Shown one piece after another: positions 1-8,825 of a DNA stretch of 64,000 nt. Below the pieces are notes generated by a model. It was not told the DNA's origin. It searched no databases and saw only the letters and a list, made by a program, of their open reading frames with translations. Position 1 is the stretch's first letter. Each line of letters opens with the position of its first letter. The stretch spans positions 1 to 64,000 of the forward strand of contig JAJEHX010000028.1 in NCBI GenBank assembly GCA_022823465.1, written 5' to 3'. The DNA is from Candidatus Latescibacterota bacterium. Its GTDB lineage: Bacteria; JAAXHH01. Made by a program: the position numbers and the translations under genes.

Positions 1-234
1 GAACTCAGGGTCCCAAGGGCGACCAGGGTGATGAGGGTTCCACCGGTCCCGCCGGTCCGCAAGGTCCCAAGGGCGATGAGGGTCCCGCCGGTCCCGCCGG
101 TCCGCAGGGTCCAGAGGGAACTCAGGGTCCCAAGGGCGACCAGGGTGATGAGGGTTCCACCGGTCCCGCCGGTCCGCAAGGTCCCAAGGGCGATGAGGGT
201 CCCGCCGGTCCTGCCGGTCCTGCCGGTCCCGCCG
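1..234 (+). repeat. 117-bp tandem repeat coding for collagen-like Gly-X-Y triplets
   Basis: The sequence starting GAACTCAGGGTCCCAAG at position 1 recurs at 118, giving a period of 117 bp (39 codons, 13 Gly-X-Y triplets). The second copy is nearly identical over about 90 bp and then runs into extra GGTCCTGCC-type 9-bp units. The array is cut by the window start, so the copy number is unknown. Confidence 0.9.
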
Positions 235-1355
235 GCCCCGCCGGTCCCGCCGGTCCGCAGGGTCCTGAGGGGCCTCCGGGTCAGGGCATCGACGCTGGCG
301 AGGTTATCGACAGCGGCGTACTGTCCGATATTCATCACATCAAGCTGGTCCAGGACGGCAATGATAAGAAGGTCGCTGTGTTTGACGCACCTGGTTACGA
401 TATCCGGGATGATCCGGGCAACAAGTTGGATCTTGTTATGGCCGTGGGCGACATGACCACGATCGCCGCGAAAGCCGCCACCCAAAACGGCACGGTCCTG
501 CCTGTCAGTTTCGACTGGGCGTCCGACTCCGACGCTATTACGGTCGACGGAGGTATGATTGATGCCGTGGGATCGACCACTGGCGCCAAGATTACCATCA
601 CGGCCGTAGGCAGAGGCGTGGAGATCGAGTTGACGATCGTGGTGCTCGACGTGATCCAGCGGATCGAGTTTGCTTCGGGTCAGGCGACCTCTTACGTTCT
701 GCCGGTCGGCGGTTCGATCGATTTGATGACACCCGTCGCCTTCAATAAGGAAGAGGACGGAGAAGTCATTGACGGTGCTGAAGCGCTTATCGACTGGGTG
801 AGTTCCGCGCCCGGTATAGTCAGCGTGGATGGCAACACGATCACTGCGGAGGCCACAGGAAAGGCCGAGATCACGGCCCAGGGTCAGGGGGTTGCGTCCA
901 AGGCTAAGATCAAGGTCACCGTCGCCGGCGGTACCGGTGTCATCAGGTACGTGATGAATCCCTACCCCTCCAGTGAAACCGACCGTACCAGGACCTTAAC
1001 GCTCGCCGTCGCGGACGATCCAGCCACCACTGACGTTAATGAAACGGTGGCTCGGGCGGTAGCTCCTGCCACAAACATCGTGTTAAGAATCCAGGTACTG
1101 GAAGTCGGTCCTGACGGTAAGACATCGAACAATGACGATACTTTGACGGCGACGGTCCGAAGCCAGAACCCAGGGGTGATTGCCATTCCCGAGAATGCTT
1201 CGCCAGCAGTGATAAGCGGCGCTTTAGGGACAATAACCATCGAGACCGATGAGACCTGGATCGTTGGTCATGGCACGGCGTACCTGGTAGTTTCGATTCC
1301 CGGAGCCGAGGATTTACCACTGGCTCCGATCATGATCAACGAGCCGGCACAATAG
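1..1355 (+). CDS. Collagen-like repeat protein with Ig-like modules (5' truncated)
   Basis: The frame enters from outside the window (first full codon at 3) and ends at the TAG at 1353-1355. Codons 9-278 give 30 uninterrupted Gly-X-Y triplets ([15 protein letters not shown] types), the signature of a collagen-like triple helix. At DNA level a 117-bp unit (1-117) is repeated from 118, then diverges into extra GPA triplets. About 350 residues follow that look beta-rich, with recurrent I-T-A-x-G-x-G turns, which I read as two or three bacterial Ig-like (Big2-type) modules; no catalytic motif is visible. Bacterial collagen-like proteins are usually surface stalks, and any signal peptide lies upstream of the window. 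A hairpin terminator follows at 1605-1634. The collagen-like call is firm; the Ig-like call is moderate. Confidence 0.85.
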   Translation, partial: TQGPKGDQGDEGSTGPAGPQGPKGDEGPAGPAGPQGPEGTQGPKGDQGDEGSTGPAGPQGPKGDEGPAGPAGPAGPAGPAGPAGPQGPEGPPGQGIDAGEVIDSGVLSDIHHIKLVQDGNDKKVAVFDAPGYDIRDDPGNKLDLVMAVGDMTTIAAKAATQNGTVLPVSFDWASDSDAITVDGGMIDAVGSTTGAKITITAVGRGVEIELTIVVLDVIQRIEFASGQATSYVLPVGGSIDLMTPVAFNKEEDGEVIDGAEALIDWVSSAPGIVSVDGNTITAEATGKAEITAQGQGVASKAKIKVTVAGGTGVIRYVMNPYPSSETDRTRTLTLAVADDPATTDVNETVARAVAPATNIVLRIQVLEVGPDGKTSNNDDTLTATVRSQNPGVIAIPENASPAVISGALGTITIETDETWIVGHGTAYLVVSIPGAEDLPLAPIMINEPAQ

Positions 1356-1604
1356 AGGTAACATAGTCGTTCACACGGTTCGGGATAATCCGGGCCCGTA
1401 GCCAGGGTGCTGACAGAGTCCTGGAAGTACCGTAACAGTTCCGAGGTGTCGCCCGGGATTATCCAAAATGGGGTCAGGATTCTCTCTAGAGGATCAGCCT
1501 TCGTGGAAGCCTCATGCATTTGTATCAGGCACCTTAGAACATCTTCCCGTTCGCCCTGAGTAGGAGCCACGGCCACTGAAAGGGGCGAGCGGCCTGACAG
1601 ACCA

Positions 1605-1634
1605 AAGCCCCGGCGCGTACCAGCGCCGGGGCTT
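1605..1634. terminator. Strong hairpin between convergent genes
   Basis: AAGCCCCGGCGC (1605-1616) and GCGCCGGGGCTT (1623-1634) form a perfect 12-bp stem with a 6-nt loop. It lies between the collagen-like gene (plus) and lpxH (minus), so it probably acts as a bidirectional terminator, although the flanking T-tracts are short. The rest of the 309-bp gap 1356-1664 shows nothing I can name. Confidence 0.75.
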
Positions 1635-1664
1635 CTTACGTCTAAGGACACCACCGTTTTTGTG

Positions 1665-2420
1665 TTAGCAACTTCGCCGTATTGCCTCCCCTGCCCTGTG
1701 CTTCTCCAGGATCATCTCTCCGTCGCGCAGCACGCCATAGGTATCGTGCCGGAGCCAGTCCCCGAGGTTGATGTACACTTTCTCCCCCTTATGCTGCAGC
1801 GTAGGACAGTGGCTGTGCCCGAATACCACCGCGTCGTAGTCCTGGTCGAGCAGTGAGAAGGCAAGGTTCCTGTAGGCTTCCCGCGGGTCCCATGCCGTAG
1901 GGGCGCCGTGGCGCCTGCTCAACCGCGATACCAGGCGGCCGATCCTGAAACCGCAGTCGGGGTGAATCAACTGAAACAGGCGGATGCTGAAAGGGCTGTA
2001 CATGATCTTCGATAGCAACCGGTAACCGAGGTCCCTCGATATGAGCCCGTGGCCGTGGGCGATATAGATCCTCCGGCCGTGGTGGGTGACGGTCAGTGGT
2101 CCGTCTGCCGTTTCCACGCCGACCTGCTCGTTCAGGAACGTACCCAGCCAGAAATCGTGATTGCCGGCAAGGTAGATCACCCGAATGCCGCTCTCGACCA
2201 GCGAACTAAGCGCATGCAGTACCGTGTAGTGCTGGCGAGGGACCACGGTGCGGTATTCGAACCAGAAATCGAACAGATCGCCGACGATGTATAATTGCCG
2301 GGTCTTGCCCCTCAGGCTTCGCAGGAAGGTGAGCAGACGCGCTCTTCTTCCTTCCTCTGCCGCGTAATCTTCGATCCCCAGATGGGCATCGGAAATGAAG
2401 TAGACGGGATCTTCTTTCAT
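1665..2420 (-). CDS. lpxH: UDP-2,3-diacylglucosamine diphosphatase-like metallophosphoesterase
   Basis: A 251-residue calcineurin-like phosphoesterase. All metal-binding motifs are present in order: D11-A-H13, G-D-L-F-D, G-N-H-D-F-W, H-G-H-G and G-H-S-H. The GDLFDFWFEY and GNHDFWLG contexts match LpxH, which cleaves UDP-2,3-diacylglucosamine to lipid X and UMP at the inner membrane in lipid A synthesis. I chose ATG 2420, 11 residues before the first metal ligand; an in-frame ATG at 2483 would add 21 residues not typical of the family, and neither start has a strong Shine-Dalgarno. It stands alone, divergent from the BlaI-like gene and convergent with the collagen-like gene. LpxH is the likely role, but the paralogous LpxG-type or a generic phosphoesterase cannot be excluded. 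Confidence 0.85.
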   Translation of the reverse strand: MKEDPVYFISDAHLGIEDYAAEEGRRARLLTFLRSLRGKTRQLYIVGDLFDFWFEYRTVVPRQHYTVLHALSSLVESGIRVIYLAGNHDFWLGTFLNEQVGVETADGPLTVTHHGRRIYIAHGHGLISRDLGYRLLSKIMYSPFSIRLFQLIHPDCGFRIGRLVSRLSRRHGAPTAWDPREAYRNLAFSLLDQDYDAVVFGHSHCPTLQHKGEKVYINLGDWLRHDTYGVLRDGEMILEKHRAGEAIRRSC

Positions 2421-2572
2421 GGCCGGTATCAGACCCGAGTTTTGCCGGGAACCGGTCGGTTTTCCCGGCATCCAGGGGTGCAACTTTGAATTGACAATGC
2501 ACGTCCAGCGCGTTAATTAAGATACATGAGGCCATATATTTAACTACTAAAAACTTAGTCATGCCGCCCGCG

Positions 2573-2612
2573 GCTTCTGCGTAACAGACGCAGCTTCGGC
2601 GTAACAGGCGTG
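2573..2612. repeat. 20-bp imperfect direct repeat ahead of the BlaI-like gene
   Basis: Two adjacent 20-bp copies, 2573-2592 and 2593-2612, share the core GTAACAGRCG. They lie in the 213-bp divergent spacer between lpxH and the BlaI-like gene, which also holds a short dyad ACTAA-4-TTAGT (2546-2559) and a TTGACA (2491-2496) without a convincing -10. An operator role is possible but unproven. Confidence 0.4.
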
Positions 2613-2633
2613 GTGAACCGGAGAAGAGACCGT

Positions 2634-3029
2634 ATGGCCAGAAAGAAGCTGTCTTCGCTGACGGACCTGGAAATCGACATAATGAACGTCGTCTGGCGGT
2701 TGAAATGGGCGACGGTGCGTCAGATCGTCGATTCGCTTCGAGACCAGCGTCCCCTGGCGTACACGACCGTTCAGACGGTCCTGTCCATACTCACTCAGAA
2801 GGGCGTGGTGCGGTATACCCGCGAAGGCCGGGCCTTCGTATACACCGCCATCGTGAAGCCGGAAGGCGTGCGACAGGAGACCATAAAGGCCGTCGTGGAT
2901 AAATTGTTCGCCGGTTCGCCCCAGTCCCTGGTACTGCACCTGATCGAATCGGACGCATTGACCGCGGAAGAAACCGAAAGCCTGCGCAAACTGTTAGACC
3001 GGATGGCATCGGAGACATCGGATGAGTGA
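2634..3029 (+). CDS. BlaI/MecI/CopY-type winged-helix transcriptional repressor
   Basis: A 131-residue protein with the BlaI layout: L-T-D-L-E-x-x-I-M-x-x-V-W near the N-terminus, a winged helix containing A-Y-T-T-V-Q-T-V recognition-helix residues, then the wing R-E-G-R-A-F-V-Y and a C-terminal dimerisation part. ATG 2634 is chosen because GGAGAAG (2620-2626) sits 7 nt upstream; an ATG at 2610 would add eight basic residues. BlaI repressors dimerise on their own promoter and are inactivated by proteolysis triggered by a partner BlaR1. Here the gene overlaps the M56 peptidase gene by 8 nt, so repressor and putative protease are translationally coupled. The regulated target is unknown; no beta-lactamase gene is nearby. 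Confidence 0.9.
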   Translation: MARKKLSSLTDLEIDIMNVVWRLKWATVRQIVDSLRDQRPLAYTTVQTVLSILTQKGVVRYTREGRAFVYTAIVKPEGVRQETIKAVVDKLFAGSPQSLVLHLIESDALTAEETESLRKLLDRMASETSDE

Positions 3030-4959
3030 CCCGGGGTACGCAATTGCGCTCTTCGACCGGTTGGGCCGGGAGGTCGTGGATCTGTTGTGGCTGCCGAGCC
3101 TGGAAGCCTTGCTTCTGGGCGTTCTGGTCTGGGCGCTACTTTTTCTGAACCGGGGCTGTTCGCCCGGGATCAGGCATTTCCTCTGGCTGCTGGTACTGGC
3201 TAAACCGGTCCTTTCCGTCGTGCTGCCGTGGCAGGGGCCTTTCGAGATCCCGTGGGCGCCTGTGGTTCACGCCGCAGGACCCTCCCCGGGTGGTCATTAC
3301 ATCCCGGAGGCCTATATTTACGCCGTTGCGGGCCTGGCCTGGATCGCCTTCGCCGGTCTCGGACTGATCCGTGTCATTTCCGCGGGCGTCATGCTGACGC
3401 GAAGAAAGCGGCGGGCCGTTCCGGTCGTCGTTCCCCGGGTACGCGCCTTGTTCGACCATTGCCTGGCCGAAGTGGGATTGAAGCGCAACGTGGCTTTACG
3501 GGTCTCAGACGAATTTGAAGGACCCGCGCTGATCGCCGTGGGACGGCCCGTAGTCGTGATCCCTTCATGGTGCATCCTGGAACTTTCCGGCGCGGAACTC
3601 AGGCAGGTCCTGCTCCATGAACTGGCGCACTACGCCCGGCGGGACCACCTCACGGTTCTCCTGGTGCAGTTCGCCAGGACCTTCTTCTTCTTCCATCCGG
3701 CGGTCTGGTACGCCGCGCGCCGAATAGGTATTGAATCGGAACGGGCCTGCGACGCGGCCGTCATTCGTGTTTCCAGACATCCGGAGCGCTACGCTTCCAC
3801 CCTGCTTAAGGTTGCCGGAGGTAAGGTCCGTACGCACTGGCAGGCTGTCCTCGAACTGGCGAGGTCGGCCTCCCTGGTAGCCATACGTATCCGGGACCTG
3901 CTCGGTTCGGCCGTAAACCAGAAGCAAAGCGCATTCTTATCCATGCTGACCGTCGGCTTCTGTACGCTGTTCGCGTTGACGCCCCTGTTCCGTCCCGCTT
4001 TAATTGCGCCGGTCGGCCTGGACAGTCCGGCCGGTCAGAGCGATAGGCCCGCCGCAGCGTGGACGAGCGGTCCTTTAGCAGTCGGGCGGGAATCCGGCCA
4101 GATCGATCCGATCCCCGCCCGCCCGGTCCAGGACACCGTGGAATCCGGTGGATCGAATTCACTGGTTGAGCGGGGGATGGAATCGGTTGTCCGTGAAGGT
4201 TTCTCCAGAGCCATGGTCGATGGCCGGCCCGCGCCGCGCAGATCCATGACCGCCATGATGACTAAGCCGAATGTCCGTTCTTCAGGCGAGGTTTTCGAAG
4301 GCGCGGAACACCAGGATATAAACCCCGCCGTGCTCGGATCTTCAGTTGCCGTGCGCATGCCGGATCGACCCGTCTCGTTGGAGAACGGACTCAGACAGGG
4401 ACGCATCGAAGTGCAGGGCGTGGGCCAGACGGGCAGCGCGTTGTTTGATCCAGGCACGGTCTCTCTGAGCGCCGGTTACTTCCTCACGCCCACCCACCAG
4501 TTCGGCGGTGTGTTTTCCATCCGGCGGCCGAATGATACGGAGGTGTTTGACGACACCCGGCGGTCTCCCGGCGCCTCATATGGCGGCAACCTGCTTCGAG
4601 CCAGGAGACTGGCCGGTTTCGAAGACACGGCCTTGCGCGTGGATAACACGGGCTCGCGCGCGGACATGCTCGAAACCCAGGATGAAGAGCAGGCGGACCG
4701 GATTACCAGGATCGGGGCTTTCTATCGTTACAATCTTCCCGTCCCGGGCGGTTCCTTCACGCCTTTCTTCGGCTGCGGCACCGGCCTGGAGATCAGACCT
4801 CAAAACCGCCACATGACCATGGTCGACGCCGGGGTAGGGCTGCGTTACTACTGGGAACGACACGTCGCCCTGGTCGTGCAGGCGGCCTACCGAAAGGAAC
4901 TGGATGTCATCTCCCGTCCCTACCCGGAGATGACGTTGGGCTTTTCCGCAATCTTCTAG
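3022..4959 (+). CDS. BlaR1-like M56 membrane peptidase with C-terminal beta-barrel-like domain
   Basis: A 645-residue protein. Residues 1-330 look like BlaR1/MecR1: hydrophobic segments near 22-42, 52-68 and 93-117, the zinc motif H199-E-L-A-H203, the downstream E-S-E-R-A-C-D (238-244) and a further membrane segment near 300-325. Instead of the penicillin-binding sensor domain, a polar linker (about 330-470) leads to about 170 residues of alternating beta strands with G-Y-F, F-F-G-C-G and G-L-R-Y-Y turns, ending in G-F-S-A-I-F, a C-terminal aromatic like that of outer-membrane barrels. It is one continuous frame, overlapping the repressor by 8 nt. Expected role: sense an envelope signal and inactivate the BlaI-like partner. 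The barrel reading is inference; a periplasmic beta-sandwich is the main alternative. Confidence 0.8.
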   Translation: MSDPGYAIALFDRLGREVVDLLWLPSLEALLLGVLVWALLFLNRGCSPGIRHFLWLLVLAKPVLSVVLPWQGPFEIPWAPVVHAAGPSPGGHYIPEAYIYAVAGLAWIAFAGLGLIRVISAGVMLTRRKRRAVPVVVPRVRALFDHCLAEVGLKRNVALRVSDEFEGPALIAVGRPVVVIPSWCILELSGAELRQVLLHELAHYARRDHLTVLLVQFARTFFFFHPAVWYAARRIGIESERACDAAVIRVSRHPERYASTLLKVAGGKVRTHWQAVLELARSASLVAIRIRDLLGSAVNQKQSAFLSMLTVGFCTLFALTPLFRPALIAPVGLDSPAGQSDRPAAAWTSGPLAVGRESGQIDPIPARPVQDTVESGGSNSLVERGMESVVREGFSRAMVDGRPAPRRSMTAMMTKPNVRSSGEVFEGAEHQDINPAVLGSSVAVRMPDRPVSLENGLRQGRIEVQGVGQTGSALFDPGTVSLSAGYFLTPTHQFGGVFSIRRPNDTEVFDDTRRSPGASYGGNLLRARRLAGFEDTALRVDNTGSRADMLETQDEEQADRITRIGAFYRYNLPVPGGSFTPFFGCGTGLEIRPQNRHMTMVDAGVGLRYYWERHVALVVQAAYRKELDVISRPYPEMTLGFSAIF

Positions 4960-4999
4960 CTCCCTCATTCTTCCACATGGCCATCTGAATCTGAGGCAA

Positions 5000-6448
5000 A
5001 TGGATCAGTATACGAACAGAGCGGCTTCGGCGCTCATCATCGCCGGCGGCGCGGGCGCGCGCCTTCAAACGGTAACCGGCCCGGTGCCCAAGCCGCTGAT
5101 GAAGCTTTGCGGCGTGCCCTTGATCAAGCGTATCATACTAACGGCCTGCAGGGTCGGCATAACGCGTTTCGTGATCGTAACGGGGTACGAAGCGGATCGC
5201 TTTCACGACACCCTGTCACAGGATCCCGGCCTGGAAAGTTGTCAGATCGAATGGGTGCACAACGAACGGTGGCACCTGCCCAACGGAGTTTCCGTCCTGG
5301 CCGCCCGGTCCCGCCTGGCCGAACCCTTTGTGCTGCTCATGGCGGATCACCTCTTCGAGCAACGGACCCTGGAACGGCTACTCGATGAACCGGCCGCCGA
5401 AGGGGAGTGCCTGCTCGCCGTCGACCGGAAAATCGAAAGCGTGTATGATCTGGACGACGCCACCAAGGTGGCGGTGCGCGAGGACAGGGTGGTCCGAATC
5501 GACAAGGGACTGCAGGAGTTCGACGCGGTCGACACCGGCATGTTCCTTTGCACGCCGGCCCTGTTCGACGCGCTCGATACCGTGGACGGCCCCGAAGGGT
5601 GCGCGTTGAGTGATGGCGTCCGGGCGCTGGCCGGGGAAGGGAGGATGCGCGCCTTTGACATCGGCGATGGTTTCTGGCAGGACGTGGATACGCCCGAAAT
5701 GCTGGCACACGGTGAAAAGACCCTGGCAAGGCGTCTCGTAAAGCCCACCGACGGCTGGGTTTCCCGGTACGTCAACCGGCCGATTTCGACCCGCATCAGC
5801 CGATGGCTGGTCCGGACGCCGGTCACGCCCAACATGGTCACCCTGGTCACCTTTCTTTCCGGCCTGCTCGGGGCGTGGTTCGTGCTGGACGGTGCCTACT
5901 GGACGGTGCTGCTGGGTGCCCTGCTGTTCCAGGTTTCATCCATTCTCGACGGATGTGACGGGGAGGTGGCCGTCCTGACCTTCCGCGAATCGAAATACGG
6001 GTCGTGGCTCGACACGATCACGGACAACCTGACCTACCTGGCGTTCTTTGCCGCCGTGGTCTGGGCTTACGCGGGCGATTCAGACGAGACCCTGATCCGG
6101 TCTCTCGGCATGGGATCCGTCGCCGTCGTGGCCGCGTCGATCCTCGTGATGTACTACTATCTGGTGCAGACCGGCGGGAGCGGCAGTCTCGTACGGTTCA
6201 ATCGGGCCTTCGAAAGGCATGCCGTCGGCCGCCGCCGCGCCCTGTCCGCCTGGTTGCTCAACCTGTTTCGGATGATGTGCAAGCGAGATTTCTTCACCAT
6301 GCTGTTGCTTTGCTTCGCCGCGTTTGGACTCCTGAGTTGGATGTTCTGGACCGTCACGGCCGGGGGCCTGGTCATGGGCCTGGCCATATTCATTTCGACG
6401 GGCCGGTTGCTGGCGCGGGACCGGACGGTTGGAGAAATGAGCGCATGA
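5000..6448 (+). CDS. Bifunctional sugar/inositol-phosphate nucleotidyltransferase and CDP-alcohol phosphotransferase
   Basis: A 482-residue fusion. The N-terminal half is an NTP transferase: A-G-G-A-G-A-R-L (15-22), then P-K-P-L and L-M-A-D-H. The C-terminal half is a polytopic CDP-alcohol phosphotransferase with D317-G-C-D320-G-E-V-A324, G334, D338 and D342. This order matches the archaeal/thermophile IPCT-DIPPS enzymes, which make CDP-inositol and join it to inositol phosphate; other CDP-alcohols are possible. The Arg normally following A324 is Val325. GAGG (4993-4996) precedes the ATG. The stop overlaps the next start (ATGA), opening a coupled four-gene run. The family is sure; the substrate is inferred. 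Confidence 0.85.
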   Translation: MDQYTNRAASALIIAGGAGARLQTVTGPVPKPLMKLCGVPLIKRIILTACRVGITRFVIVTGYEADRFHDTLSQDPGLESCQIEWVHNERWHLPNGVSVLAARSRLAEPFVLLMADHLFEQRTLERLLDEPAAEGECLLAVDRKIESVYDLDDATKVAVREDRVVRIDKGLQEFDAVDTGMFLCTPALFDALDTVDGPEGCALSDGVRALAGEGRMRAFDIGDGFWQDVDTPEMLAHGEKTLARRLVKPTDGWVSRYVNRPISTRISRWLVRTPVTPNMVTLVTFLSGLLGAWFVLDGAYWTVLLGALLFQVSSILDGCDGEVAVLTFRESKYGSWLDTITDNLTYLAFFAAVVWAYAGDSDETLIRSLGMGSVAVVAASILVMYYYLVQTGGSGSLVRFNRAFERHAVGRRRALSAWLLNLFRMMCKRDFFTMLLLCFAAFGLLSWMFWTVTAGGLVMGLAIFISTGRLLARDRTVGEMSA

Positions 6449-7218
6449 GCGGACTGATGTTCCGGGCGCGGGGTTTTTTCTCCCTCCGGATCAGGAAGGA
6501 TTTCAACTTCCGCAGGGTCCAGGAAACGGTCCCGGCGCTGCGCTGGCTAAGGCCGCGCAGGGATGAGCGTATCCTCGATATCGGCTGCGGAGAGGGGACC
6601 TACGATTACCGGATCGCCTTGCGGGGCGCCCGGGTCTTCGGTTTCGATCTGAACCGGGACCAGTTGCGCCGTGCCGCGGCCTGCCACAAGACGCCCCTCA
6701 CGGGCTTCTTCTGCGCCGATGCGAGCGCGTTCCCCCTTCAGTCGGGCCAGTTCGACACAGTCATGAGCCTGTGCGTTTTCGAGCATCTGCCCGACGACCG
6801 GCAGACGCTGCGGGAGATGTGGCGCGTATTGCGGCCCGGAGGACGCATCCTGTTGACGCTGGACAGCCTGAGCCTCGAGGGGATCGGCGAGACGTGGCGC
6901 GACACGCACCGGCAACGCCACAGTGTCCTGCAGTTCTATACGCACCCGGCGGTGGAATCACTGCTCGAAGCGTGTGGATTCAAACTGGAAAGGTACCGAT
7001 ACCTGCTTTGTTCCGGGCCGGACCTGGCGCTGATCCGGCTGAGTTATGCCACGGAGCGCATGCCCGGGCTGCCGGCGGCGCTGACCCGATTAGGGCTGGT
7101 CTCGGTCGGCAGGATGGTATCCGCGGCGTTTAACCTGTTCACCAGAAACCACCGGGGATGGACCCTGTTGATCGAAGCAAGCAGGATGACGCCCCGGCCG
7201 GCGAATCCCCCATCATGA
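6445..7218 (+). CDS. SAM-dependent class I methyltransferase
   Basis: A 257-residue Rossmann-fold methyltransferase. Motif I is I-L-D-I-G-C-G-E-G-T-Y near residue 40, followed by the acidic F-G-F-D-L, the D-T-V-M-S-L post-motif and L-R-P-G-G-R-I-L. The start ATG 6445 overlaps the upstream TGA, and the stop overlaps the flippase start, both as ATGA, so it is translationally coupled on each side. The context of two CDP-alcohol phosphotransferases and a flippase suggests a small lipid-linked or phospho-alcohol substrate. The acceptor cannot be read from sequence. Confidence 0.9.
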   Translation: MSGLMFRARGFFSLRIRKDFNFRRVQETVPALRWLRPRRDERILDIGCGEGTYDYRIALRGARVFGFDLNRDQLRRAAACHKTPLTGFFCADASAFPLQSGQFDTVMSLCVFEHLPDDRQTLREMWRVLRPGGRILLTLDSLSLEGIGETWRDTHRQRHSVLQFYTHPAVESLLEACGFKLERYRYLLCSGPDLALIRLSYATERMPGLPAALTRLGLVSVGRMVSAAFNLFTRNHRGWTLLIEASRMTPRPANPPS

Positions 7219-8825
7219 CACCTGCCCGAGAGCAGCCCGTCCCGGTCCGATCCGCGTCCGACGCGCTGACAATCGTCCGGGGCGCGGCCGTCAATTTCAT
7301 CGGAACGGTGGCGCGGCTTACAAAGTCCGTGTCGTTCATCGTCCTTACGCGGCTGTTCGGCGCCGAAATCTTCGGCCTGTACATGCTCGGGTGGACCATC
7401 GTGGACCTCGTGGGAAAGGTCGGCCAGTTCTCGCTGGACAAGGGGTTGGTCAATTTCATCCCGCGCTTGCGCGAGGACGGGGATACGGACGCCATCCACC
7501 GGACTATCGCGCAGGCCCTGGGCGTGGGGCTGTTGCTGAGCGCCGCGGTCGGTGCGGCGCTTTTCATAAGCGCGTCCGCGCTGGCCGAAGGCCTCCTCGA
7601 GAAGCCGCGGCTTACCGGCATGCTGCGGTTGCTGGCGGCCGCCCTTCCGCTGATCGTCCTGACCCACGTCATCCTGGGCGTCACCCGGGCCCACAAGGTC
7701 ATGAAGTACGACGCCATGATCCGGGGCGCCGTCGAACCGCTGGTGCTGTTCGGAGCGGCCTGCGCCTTGTTCTACTGGGGCTGGAGTACCTATGGCATCG
7801 CGGCGGCCCACCTGGCCGCGCTGGCCTGCGGCCTGCTGTTCGCCATTTACGTGTTCGCCAGGTTCTATTCCTGGCGCGCCTGCCTCGTCCACCTGCGCGA
7901 ACTGCGGATTGTCACCCCGCTGACCCGCTTCTCGCTGCCGGTAATGGGCTATGAACTGGTCTACATGGTCATGATCCGGCTTGACGTGCTCATGGTTGGC
8001 TATTTTCTTCCGGCGGCGCAGGTGGGCATTTACGTGATCGCGGTCGAAATCGCCTTGCTGACCAAGAAGGTCCGCCAGTGGTTCGACCCGATTTTCGGTC
8101 CCATCGTCGCCGAACTGAACCACCGGAACGACCTGCGGCGGCTGGAGCACAACCTGCGGCTGGTGACCCGGTGGGTGCTGACCATCGGCGTGGGTGTCCT
8201 TTGCGTCGTGTCGTTGATCGGCGATGAACTGCTCGGACTGTTCGGCCCGGAATTCGGCGTGGGGTTCATGGCGATGGTCGTCCTGGCCATGAGCCAGGTC
8301 ACATACGCCGCCATGGGTTCGGGCGACACCGTGCTTATCATGTCGGGCCGGCCCTGGCTCAACCTCGTCAACACCGTCGTGGTCGTCATCGTGAACTTCG
8401 TTCTCAACCTGTGGTTGATACCAACCCTGGGCATCCTGGGCGCCGCCCTGGGAACGCTGGCGTCGTTCGGGCTGCTGACGCTGATACGCCTGGTCGAAGT
8501 ATATCATCTGTTCCGGATCCATCCCCTGACCTGGCGCCTATTGAAGCCCTGCGGGGCCGCGGTCCTCGCCTTCGGATGCGCGTTCCTGGCGGGAGGCTAC
8601 GCGCCCGACGCCTCATGGCTGCGCATGGCCGTGTTGCCCATGATCTTCCTGGCCGTCTACCTGGGCGTTCTGTGCCTGCTGGGACTGGAAGAGGAGGATC
8701 GGACCCTGCTCCGGCGCCTGCGCGGCGCCCTGCCTTTGCTCAAGAAGAGACCGGGCGTAAGCCAGGAAACGGGAGACGAGCGCGTACCCGGGGTTCCTGT
8801 CGACAGGGAGTTTGAATCGTTTTGA
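7215..8825 (+). CDS. Polysaccharide/lipid flippase of the MOP superfamily
   Basis: A 536-residue integral membrane protein with about 12-14 hydrophobic segments, the N-terminal pattern G-x-x-x-N-F-I-G-T-V and R-L-F-G-A-E-I-F-G-L-Y typical of Wzx/RfbX-like oligosaccharide flippases, and a charged cytoplasmic tail. Members of the MOP superfamily move lipid-linked glycans from the inner to the outer leaflet of the cytoplasmic membrane. ATG 7215 is taken as start because it forms an ATGA overlap with the methyltransferase; its TGA overlaps a TTG start of the next gene. The cargo is presumably the product of the neighbouring CDP-alcohol enzymes. Confidence 0.88.
   Translation: MTPAREQPVPVRSASDALTIVRGAAVNFIGTVARLTKSVSFIVLTRLFGAEIFGLYMLGWTIVDLVGKVGQFSLDKGLVNFIPRLREDGDTDAIHRTIAQALGVGLLLSAAVGAALFISASALAEGLLEKPRLTGMLRLLAAALPLIVLTHVILGVTRAHKVMKYDAMIRGAVEPLVLFGAACALFYWGWSTYGIAAAHLAALACGLLFAIYVFARFYSWRACLVHLRELRIVTPLTRFSLPVMGYELVYMVMIRLDVLMVGYFLPAAQVGIYVIAVEIALLTKKVRQWFDPIFGPIVAELNHRNDLRRLEHNLRLVTRWVLTIGVGVLCVVSLIGDELLGLFGPEFGVGFMAMVVLAMSQVTYAAMGSGDTVLIMSGRPWLNLVNTVVVVIVNFVLNLWLIPTLGILGAALGTLASFGLLTLIRLVEVYHLFRIHPLTWRLLKPCGAAVLAFGCAFLAGGYAPDASWLRMAVLPMIFLAVYLGVLCLLGLEEEDRTLLRRLRGALPLLKKRPGVSQETGDERVPGVPVDREFESF

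Noticed and set aside
28-456. A Val/Pro/Arg-rich frame overlapping the collagen-like region
   Set aside because: It is the +1 reading of the Gly-X-Y repeat; the collagen frame continues into the downstream Ig-like region and is the real one.
7044-8522. A 492-codon minus-strand frame opposite the flippase
   Set aside because: It is Gln/His/Asp-rich antisense translation of membrane-helix codons with no domain.
6445-8825. ATGA and TTGA junctions as programmed frameshifts
   Set aside because: Each flanking protein is complete with its own start and fold, so these are ordinary translational-coupling overlaps.
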